From NCBI RefSeq assembly GCF_024622045.1, contig NZ_JANKBP010000002.1: 64,000 bases of DNA. One strand, written 5' to 3'. The notes below the pieces were generated by a model. It had not been told where the DNA came from, did no database searches, and saw only the letters and a list, made by a program, of their open reading frames with translations. Shown one piece after another: positions 58,020 to 64,000 of the stretch (its first letter is position 1; each line of letters starts with the position of its first letter). Made by a program: the position numbers and the translations under genes. The DNA is from Rodentibacter caecimuris. Lineage in GTDB: Bacteria > Pseudomonadota > Gammaproteobacteria > Enterobacterales > Pasteurellaceae.

Positions 58020-59909
58020 ATGTTTTATATTGAAACTTACGATGTGATCGTTATTGGTGGCGGTCATGCAGGTACTGAAGCCGCCCTTGCACCGGCACGT
58101 ATGGGTTTAAAAACCCTTTTATTAACCCATAATGTTGATACTTTAGGACAAATGTCCTGCAATCCTGCTATTGGTGGGATCGGCAAAGGTCATTTAGTGA
58201 AAGAAATTGATGCAATGGGTGGATTAATGGCACATGCCGCCGATAAAGCAGGGATCCAATTTCGTACGCTAAATAGTAGCAAAGGTCCTGCAGTACGTGC
58301 TACCCGCGCTCAAGCGGATCGTGTTTTATACCGTCAAGTAGTAAGAGTTGCGTTAGAAAATCAACCAAATCTGGATATTTTCCAACAGGAAGCCACGGAT
58401 ATCTTAATAGAAAATGATAAAGTAAGCGGCGTGGTAACCAAAATGGGATTAAAATTCCGTGCTAAATCTGTGATCTTAACAGCCGGTACTTTTTTAGCAG
58501 GTAAGATCCATATCGGTTTGGAAAACTACACCGGCGGTCGTGCAGGCGATCCTGCTTCAACCAGGCTGGCAGAACGTTTACGCGATCTAAATTTACGGGT
58601 GGATCGACTAAAAACCGGTACGCCGCCGCGCATTGATGCTCGCACGATCAATTTTGATGTGCTGACAAAACAGCATGGTGATGCAGTATTGCCGGTATTT
58701 TCTTTTATGGGATCGGTTTCGGATCACCCACAACAAATCCCATGCTATATCACGCATACTAATGAACAAACCCACGAAGTGATCCGCAATAATTTGGATC
58801 GTAGCCCGATGTACACCGGAGTGATCGAAGGGATCGGCCCACGTTATTGTCCGTCAATCGAAGATAAAGTTATGCGTTTTGCTGATCGAAATTCCCATCA
58901 AATTTATCTTGAACCGGAAGGATTAACCAGTAATGAGGTTTATCCGAATGGGATCTCTACAAGCCTACCTTTCGATGTTCAGATGGGAATAGTTAATTCA
59001 ATGAAAGGATTAGAAAAAGCCCGTATAGTGAAACCGGGTTATGCGATCGAATATGATTATTTTGATCCGCGTGATCTGAAACCTACCCTCGAAACTAAGG
59101 GGATCTCAGGTTTATTTTTTGCCGGTCAAATTAATGGGACCACAGGTTATGAAGAAGCCGCCGCACAAGGCTTACTTGCAGGAATTAATTCTGGACTTTA
59201 TGTACAAGAGAAAGAGGGATGGTTTCCTCGCCGTGACCAAGCTTATATCGGGGTATTGGTGGACGATCTTTGTACTCTTGGAACGAAAGAGCCCTATCGC
59301 GTGTTTACCTCTCGTGCGGAATACCGTTTATTGTTACGTGAAGATAATGCCGATATTCGCTTAACGCCGATTGCCCGTGAATTTGGTTTGATTGATGAAA
59401 AACGTTGGGTGCGTTTCAATCAGAAAATGGAAAACATTGAGCTTGAACGTCAACGTTTACGCAGTATTTGGTTACATCCCCGTTCGGAATATTTAGAAGA
59501 AGCCAATAAAGTGTTAAGCAGTCCGCTTGTACGTGAGGCCAATGGGGAAGATTTATTACGCCGCCCTGAAATGAATTATGAGATTTTAACCGCCTTAACC
59601 CCTTATCAACCGGCAATGGCTGATAAAGAAGCGGTGGAACAGGTGGAAATCGCCATAAAATATCAAGGCTATATTGAACATCAGGAAGAAGAAATCGAAA
59701 AACAAAAACGTCATGAGAATACGGCTATTCCGGCTCAATTTGATTATTCCAAGGTATCGGGGTTATCCAATGAAGTCCGAGCTAAGTTAGAACAACATCG
59801 TCCGGTTTCTATTGGGCAGGCAAGCCGAATTTCCGGCATTACTCCGGCGGCTATTTCGATTATCTTGGTGAATTTGAAAAAACAAGGGATGTTGAAACGT
59901 GGGGAATAA
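58020..59909 (+). CDS. mnmG: tRNA U34 carboxymethylaminomethyl-modifying enzyme, FAD subunit
   Basis: A 629-residue flavoprotein (gidA), the usual length. It modifies the wobble uridine of several tRNAs with MnmE. FAD-binding GGGHAGTEAALAPARMG is near residue 15 (homologues mostly have AAARMG), then LSCNPAIGGIGKGHLV-type (QMSCNPAIGGIGKGHLVKEI), YCPSIEDKV, GLFFAGQINGTTGYEEAAAQ and the C-terminal helical domain ending VNLKKQGMLKRGE. First gene to the right of oriC; its transcription influences origin firing in E. coli. Confidence 0.98.
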   Translation: MFYIETYDVIVIGGGHAGTEAALAPARMGLKTLLLTHNVDTLGQMSCNPAIGGIGKGHLVKEIDAMGGLMAHAADKAGIQFRTLNSSKGPAVRATRAQADRVLYRQVVRVALENQPNLDIFQQEATDILIENDKVSGVVTKMGLKFRAKSVILTAGTFLAGKIHIGLENYTGGRAGDPASTRLAERLRDLNLRVDRLKTGTPPRIDARTINFDVLTKQHGDAVLPVFSFMGSVSDHPQQIPCYITHTNEQTHEVIRNNLDRSPMYTGVIEGIGPRYCPSIEDKVMRFADRNSHQIYLEPEGLTSNEVYPNGISTSLPFDVQMGIVNSMKGLEKARIVKPGYAIEYDYFDPRDLKPTLETKGISGLFFAGQINGTTGYEEAAAQGLLAGINSGLYVQEKEGWFPRRDQAYIGVLVDDLCTLGTKEPYRVFTSRAEYRLLLREDNADIRLTPIAREFGLIDEKRWVRFNQKMENIELERQRLRSIWLHPRSEYLEEANKVLSSPLVREANGEDLLRRPEMNYEILTALTPYQPAMADKEAVEQVEIAIKYQGYIEHQEEEIEKQKRHENTAIPAQFDYSKVSGLSNEVRAKLEQHRPVSIGQASRISGITPAAISIILVNLKKQGMLKRGE

Positions 59910-59928
59910 TTTTTTCTATGGTTGAGAT

Positions 59929-59961
59929 AAAAAGTGCGGTTAATTTAGCCGCACTTTTTTT
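59929..59961 (+). terminator. mnmG terminator made of inverted uptake signals
   Basis: AAAAAGTGCGG and CCGCACTTTTT form an eleven-base stem around a short loop, followed by further Ts. Confidence 0.87.
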
Positions 59962-59963
59962 GG

Positions 59964-60155
59964 TTATAGAACCCGTTTCAATACCGCATTTAGTGTCGCT
60001 TCTGTTAGTTTCGCTCGAAGTGCGGATTCAATAGCAGAACTATAGAAAGCATGATTTGCTAATGTTGCTGGGATTGGAAGCCTAGACGGAATCTTGCAAC
60101 AGAAATCAAAAAATGCATAGAATACTGACCGCACTTTCAAGTAAAATGTGAAAGA
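59964..60155 (-). other. Open minus-strand stretch, possible gene remnant
   Basis: Between mnmG and rsmG a minus-strand frame stays open for about 64 codons, ending ALRAKLTEATLNAVLKRVL at TAA 59964-59966, but has no ATG. The last 30 residues look protein-like; the upstream part does not. I do not recognise it. It may be the 3' end of a lost gene or chance. Confidence 0.2.
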
Positions 60156-60177
60156 TTTTTAAAAGAGCAATTGATTA

Positions 60178-60789
60178 ATGAAAAAAAGACTGGATAACCT
60201 ACTTGCACAAGCTAAAATTCAACTCAGTGAGATACAAAAACAGAAGTTGATTGATCTTGTTAATTTATTAGATAAATGGAATAAAGCCTATAATTTAACT
60301 TCTGTACGTGATCCAAATGAAATGTTAGTGAAACATATTTTGGATAGCATTGTAGTAAGTTCTTATTTACAGGGTGATCGTTTTATTGATGTGGGAACAG
60401 GACCGGGTTTACCGGGGTTACCTTTGGCGATTGTCAATCCGGATAAACAATTTGTTTTGCTAGATAGTCTTGGCAAGCGTATTAGTTTTATTCGTAATGC
60501 AGTGCGTGAGCTGAAATTAACCAATGTGATACCTATATTGAGCCGTGTAGAGGAATATCAATCTGAAGAAAAATTTGACGGCGTGTTAAGTCGAGCCTTT
60601 GCATCACTTAAAGATATGACGGATTGGTGTGGCCATTTGCCCAAAGAAAACGGCTATTTTTATGCCCTTAAAGGGATTTATCAAGAAGATGAGGTAAAAG
60701 CAATGGATAAAAGATATACTATTCAGCATGTTGTTGAATTGCATGTTCCTGAGCTAGTAGGTGAACGACATTTAATCATTTTGCGATAA
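60178..60789 (+). CDS. rsmG: 16S rRNA (guanine527-N7)-methyltransferase
   Basis: A 203-residue SAM-dependent methyltransferase (gidB). SAM-binding motif FIDVGTGPGLPGLPLAIVNP is preceded by YNLTSVRDPNEMLVKHILDS; VLLDSLGKRISFIRNAVREL and VLSRAFASLKDMTDW follow. The ATG at 60178 is preceded by a weak AAAGAG. Conserved oriC neighbour between mnmG and atpI. Confidence 0.97.
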   Translation: MKKRLDNLLAQAKIQLSEIQKQKLIDLVNLLDKWNKAYNLTSVRDPNEMLVKHILDSIVVSSYLQGDRFIDVGTGPGLPGLPLAIVNPDKQFVLLDSLGKRISFIRNAVRELKLTNVIPILSRVEEYQSEEKFDGVLSRAFASLKDMTDWCGHLPKENGYFYALKGIYQEDEVKAMDKRYTIQHVVELHVPELVGERHLIILR

Positions 60790-60901
60790 AGCGTAATATT
60801 TTTATAAATTATTTTCTAAAAGTGTGATTTAGTTAACATTTTTTAGGTTGAATCTCGTTTTTTCAAAGGTATAATTGCTCCGTTTTAAGGTTTTAAAAGT
60901 G

Positions 60902-61279
60902 ATGTCTAGAGTTTTAACGCAAGCCCGAACTAAATATAAAACGTCTATTTATATTGAATTTTTTATTGGTCTTGTTTTGGGCTCTATTGTTATGTTATTG
61001 CTTGATATCCAAAGTGCGGTTGATTTTTTCTTAGGTTTTTTTTCTGCATTCATACCTTTTTCTATCTTTGTTTATGTTGTGTTTTATCGCAATCAGCATT
61101 TATCAAAAAAACTAAGCGCATTTTATCGTGCCGAAGCGTTGAAATTTACTTGTACTATTGTACTTATCATTATTTCGTTTAAATGGCTGGCGGTAGAGCA
61201 TTTTATAACGTTCTTTGCTGGTTTTTTTATTGCATTGATATTGAATAATTTAGTGCCTTTTTTGTTATATAAGGCGTGA
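60902..61279 (+). CDS. atpI: ATP synthase assembly protein I
   Basis: About 125 residues from ATG 60902 (MSRVLTQARTKYKTSIYIEF); the open frame extends nine codons further upstream but the homologous start fits better here. Four hydrophobic helices (FFIGLVLGSIVMLLLDIQSA, FFSAFIPFSIFVYVVFYRN, FTCTIVLIIISFKWLA, FFAGFFIALILNNLVPFLL). AtpI helps assemble the c-ring and heads the atp operon. An uptake signal lies inside the coding region. Confidence 0.9.
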   Translation: MSRVLTQARTKYKTSIYIEFFIGLVLGSIVMLLLDIQSAVDFFLGFFSAFIPFSIFVYVVFYRNQHLSKKLSAFYRAEALKFTCTIVLIIISFKWLAVEHFITFFAGFFIALILNNLVPFLLYKA

Positions 61280-61306
61280 TTTTTATTAAAATTCAAAGGG
61301 TTAATT

Positions 61307-62095
61307 ATGTCTGGACAAACTACTTCGGAATATATCGGACACCACTTATCGTTTTTAAAAACAGGTGATGGCTTTTGGCATGTTCATGTTGATACTTTAT
61401 TTTTTTCCGTCATCTCCGCTATCATTTTCCTTTTTATTTTTTCTCGAGTAGCAAAAAAAGCAACAAGCGGTGTACCAGGAAAAATGCAATGTCTGGTTGA
61501 AATTGTGGTTGAATGGGTAAACGGAATCGTTAAAGAAAATTTCCACGGTCCGCGCGATGTTGTTGCTCCTTTAGCGTTAACCATTTTCTGTTGGGTATTC
61601 ATTATGAATGCGATTGATTTGGTTCCGGTCGATTTTCTTCCTCAACTGGCCGGATTATTCGGTATTCATTATTTAAGAGCGGTACCGACAGCAGATATTA
61701 GTGCAACACTTGGAATGTCAATTTGTGTATTCTTTTTAATTTTATTTTATACCGTTAAATCTAAAGGATTTAGTGGTTTAGTAAAAGAATATACTTTACA
61801 TCCTTTCAATCACTGGGCATTTATCCCTGTCAATTTTATTCTTGAAACGGTAACCTTATTGGCTAAACCTATTTCTCTTGCGTTCCGTTTATTCGGTAAT
61901 ATGTATGCAGGAGAATTAATCTTTATTCTTATTGCTGTCATGTATTCCGCCAATATGGCTATTGCGGCATTAGGTATTCCGTTACATCTTGCTTGGGCTA
62001 TTTTTCATATATTGGTAATTACGTTACAAGCGTTTATTTTTATGATGTTAACGGTTGTTTATTTAAGCATTGCTTACAATAAATCCGAACATTGA
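61307..62095 (+). CDS. atpB: ATP synthase F0 subunit a
   Basis: A 262-residue membrane subunit forming the proton half-channels. The essential arginine is in the PISLAFRLFGNMYAGELIF segment near residue 205; AWAIFHILVITLQAFIFMML near the C terminus holds the conserved Gln. Follows atpI by 27 bases. Confidence 0.97.
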   Translation: MSGQTTSEYIGHHLSFLKTGDGFWHVHVDTLFFSVISAIIFLFIFSRVAKKATSGVPGKMQCLVEIVVEWVNGIVKENFHGPRDVVAPLALTIFCWVFIMNAIDLVPVDFLPQLAGLFGIHYLRAVPTADISATLGMSICVFFLILFYTVKSKGFSGLVKEYTLHPFNHWAFIPVNFILETVTLLAKPISLAFRLFGNMYAGELIFILIAVMYSANMAIAALGIPLHLAWAIFHILVITLQAFIFMMLTVVYLSIAYNKSEH

Positions 62096-62148
62096 TTTTT
62101 TATTAACCGGCTCTAGGGCTAAATTTAAACTTCTATTGGAGAACATTT

Positions 62149-62403
62149 ATGGAAACTGTAATTACAGCAACAATTATCGGCGCATCAATCCTTCTTGCAT
62201 TCGCTGCATTAGGAACTGCAATTGGTTTTGCGATTTTAGGTGGAAAGTTTTTAGAGTCTTCTGCTCGCCAGCCTGAATTAGCATCAAGCTTACAAACTAA
62301 AATGTTTATTGTTGCTGGTCTATTGGATGCGATTGCGATGATTGCAGTTGGTATTTCATTACTTTTCATCTTCGCAAATCCATTTATCGGTTTACTACAG
62401 TAA
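62149..62403 (+). CDS. atpE: ATP synthase F0 subunit c
   Basis: An 84-residue hairpin of two helices forming the c-ring. The polar loop is SSARQPELASSLQTK and the proton-carrying Asp lies in AGLLDAIAMIAVGISLLF. GIG-type sequence AALGTAIGFAILGGKFLE makes the inner helix. TTGGAG precedes the ATG, giving strong translation as expected for this subunit. Confidence 0.97.
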   Translation: METVITATIIGASILLAFAALGTAIGFAILGGKFLESSARQPELASSLQTKMFIVAGLLDAIAMIAVGISLLFIFANPFIGLLQ

Positions 62404-62452
62404 TTGCCTTATTTGCTTATCAACGTAAAACAAGCATATTAGGGAGGACGTT

Positions 62453-62923
62453 GTGAATCTAAATGCAACATTAATCGGTCAACTGATTGCATTCGCACTT
62501 TTTGTGTGGTTTTGTATGAAATTTGTTTGGCCGCCGATTATTAAAGCCATCGAAACACGTCAAAGCCAAATTGCGAATGCGCTTGCTTCTGCCGAAGCGG
62601 CAAAAAAAGAGCAAGCTGATACAAAAATGCTTGTAGAACAAGAAATTTCTAAAGCGAAAGTTCAAGCTCAAGAAATTTTGGATGCTGCTAATAAACGTCG
62701 CAATGAAGTATTAGATGAAGTAAAAGCCGAAGCGGAAGAACTGAAAGCAAAAATTATTGAACAAGGTCATGCTGAAGTTGAAGCGGAACGCAAACGTGTT
62801 CAAGAAGAGTTACGCCTTAAAGTGGCTTCATTGGCTGTTGCCGGTGCTGAGAAAATTGTGGGTCGTTCTATTGATGAGGCGGCGAACAATGACATTATTG
62901 ATAAATTAGTTGCAGAGTTGTAG
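62453..62923 (+). CDS. atpF: ATP synthase F0 subunit b
   Basis: A 156-residue peripheral stalk subunit, one N-terminal helix (LIGQLIAFALFVWFCMKFVW) then a long charged coiled coil (SAEAAKKEQADTKMLVEQEI to RVQEELRLKVASLAVAGAEK). It starts with GTG at 62453, chosen by the strong AGGGAGGACG upstream. Length equals E. coli AtpF. Confidence 0.97.
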   Translation: MNLNATLIGQLIAFALFVWFCMKFVWPPIIKAIETRQSQIANALASAEAAKKEQADTKMLVEQEISKAKVQAQEILDAANKRRNEVLDEVKAEAEELKAKIIEQGHAEVEAERKRVQEELRLKVASLAVAGAEKIVGRSIDEAANNDIIDKLVAEL

Positions 62924-62935
62924 AGGCTTAAGCTT

Positions 62936-63469
62936 ATGTCGGAATTAACTACGATAGCTCGCCCTTATGCCAAAGCAGCGTTTGATTTCGCTATTGAAAA
63001 AAGTGCGGTCGAAAAATGGGCTGAAATGTTAAGTTTTGTCTCGGCAGTTATTGAGAACGAAATGGTAAAAACATTACTAAATAGTGTTGCTTCAGCACAA
63101 AAATTAGCTGATACGGTTATTTCTATTTGTGGTGAACAATTGGATCAATATGGGCAAAATTTTATTCGGTTAATGGCTGAAAATAAGCGTTTGAGTGCTA
63201 TTCCTGCAGTATTTAATGAATTTAAACATTATGTAGAAGAGCACCAAGCCATTGCAGAAGTCGATGTAGTTTCTGCTCAACCATTGAATGTAACGCAAAT
63301 TGAAAAAATAACAGCGGCAATGGAAAAAAGATTAGCTCGCAAAGTAAAATTAAATTGCAATGTAGATAGCTCACTGATTGCCGGTGTGGTAATTCGTACT
63401 GAGGATTTTGTCATTGACGGAAGTAGTCGCGGACAGCTAACTCGTCTGGCAAATGAGTTGCAAGTGTAA
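62936..63469 (+). CDS. atpH: ATP synthase F1 subunit delta
   Basis: A 177-residue subunit joining stalk and catalytic head. It starts MSELTTIARPYAKAAFDFAI and ends with the conserved VVIRTEDFVIDGSSRGQLTR. An uptake signal is built into codons for Ser-Ala-Val near residue 23. Gap of 12 bases on both sides. Confidence 0.97.
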   Translation: MSELTTIARPYAKAAFDFAIEKSAVEKWAEMLSFVSAVIENEMVKTLLNSVASAQKLADTVISICGEQLDQYGQNFIRLMAENKRLSAIPAVFNEFKHYVEEHQAIAEVDVVSAQPLNVTQIEKITAAMEKRLARKVKLNCNVDSSLIAGVVIRTEDFVIDGSSRGQLTRLANELQV

Positions 63470-63481
63470 GAGGAATAAAAG

Positions 63482-64000
63482 ATGCAACTAAATTCTACTG
63501 AAATTAGTGAATTAATTAAAAAACGTATTGCTCAATTTGATGTGGTCAGCGAAGCTCGTAATACAGGAACAATTGTCTCTGTTAGCGACGGTATTCTTCG
63601 TATTCACGGATTAAGTGATGTAATGCAAGGGGAAATGATTGCATTACCGGGTAATCGTTATGCAATGGCACTTAACTTAGAAAGAGATTCGGTTGGTGCG
63701 GTTGTTATGGGACCTTATGCCGATTTGGCTGAAGGAATGGAAGTTCAATGTACCGGAAGAATTCTTGAAGTACCTGTTGGACGAGGATTATTAGGACGTG
63801 TAGTAAATACATTAGGTCAACCGATTGACGGAAAGGGAGAAATTGAAAACGACGGTTTTTCTCCTGTTGAAGTTATCGCTCCTGGGGTAATTGATCGTAA
63901 ATCCGTTGATCAACCGGTACAAACCGGTTATAAAGCGGTTGACTCAATGGTGCCTATCGGTCGAGGACAACGTGAGTTAATTATCGGTGACCGTCAAACC
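63482..64000 (+). CDS. atpA: ATP synthase F1 subunit alpha, 5' part (runs off window)
   Basis: The ATG at 63482 follows AGAGGAATAAAAG. The 173 visible codons read MQLNSTEISELIKKRIAQFD, then GTIVSVSDGILRIHGLSDVM, the GRILEVPVGRGLLGRVVNTL region, and stop within VPIGRGQRELIIGDRQT, the Walker A P-loop. No defects in the visible part. Confidence 0.97.
   Translation, partial: MQLNSTEISELIKKRIAQFDVVSEARNTGTIVSVSDGILRIHGLSDVMQGEMIALPGNRYAMALNLERDSVGAVVMGPYADLAEGMEVQCTGRILEVPVGRGLLGRVVNTLGQPIDGKGEIENDGFSPVEVIAPGVIDRKSVDQPVQTGYKAVDSMVPIGRGQRELIIGDRQT

Noticed and set aside
1..64000. CRISPR arrays, tRNA or rRNA genes, prophage
   Set aside because: No regularly spaced repeats, no cloverleaf or rRNA-like sequence and no phage structural genes were recognised on reading; the vgrG pieces are T6SS-type.

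Overview
The window is a chromosomal segment from a member of the Pasteurellaceae with the Haemophilus-type DNA uptake signal. The core AAGTGCGGT / ACCGCACTT occurs many times, often as inverted pairs that double as terminators, and the closest matches I can recall are Haemophilus and Aggregatibacter proteins. Base composition is moderately AT-rich. The replication origin lies at about 57.6-58.0 kb between mioC and mnmG, followed by rsmG and the start of the atp operon. I cannot name the species from sequence alone.

Layout. (a) 0-5 kb: the 5' end of a type VI secretion vgrG runs off the left edge. A sodium-coupled amino acid transporter with its tiny partner subunit follows, then a second, decayed vgrG carrying remains of a lysozyme-like effector and a probable immunity gene. 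(b) 5-10 kb: a trimeric autotransporter adhesin, a small membrane protein and the periplasmic nucleotidase CpdB. (c) 10-15 kb: a peptide/N-acyl-amino-acid scavenging group (AbgA-like M20 hydrolase, DcuC-type carrier, peptidase E, carbamoylase-type M20 hydrolase). (d) 15-19 kb: ornithine decarboxylase operon speFL-speF-potE. (e) 19-26 kb: an arginine-type binding protein and the ribose operon rbsDACBKR, with a CRP site and an operator palindrome. (f) 26-29 kb: tryptophanase operon tnaC-tnaA with a frameshifted tnaB. (g) 29-35 kb: a TonB-dependent haemoglobin/haem-type receptor followed by a heterodimeric exporter-fold ABC transporter, preceded by a Fur-like box. (h) 35-37.6 kb: gyrB. (i) 37.7-48.7 kb: the complete histidine biosynthesis genes on the minus strand, headed by a hisL attenuator and interrupted by six unrelated small genes. 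(j) 49-55 kb: a TAXI-type TRAP transporter, a universal stress protein and gamma-glutamyltransferase. (k) 55.7-64 kb: glpX, zapB, mioC, oriC, mnmG, rsmG and atpIBEFHA (atpA cut by the window end).

Three amino-acid operons here are governed by leader peptides that can be read directly: SpeFL (ornithine), TnaC (tryptophan, W-x3-D-x7-P spacing conserved) and HisL (five consecutive His codons). Together with peptidases, Ggt, Dcu/TRAP/Rbs uptake systems and CRP sites, the picture is of a mucosal commensal that scavenges peptides, amino acids, ribose and haem. No rRNA, tRNA, CRISPR array, prophage or intact insertion sequence was seen. The items most worth a second look are the receptor-ABC operon at 29.2-35.1 kb, the nested starts of the SpeFL leader, the DcuC/M20/PepE cluster, and the decayed T6SS effector module.
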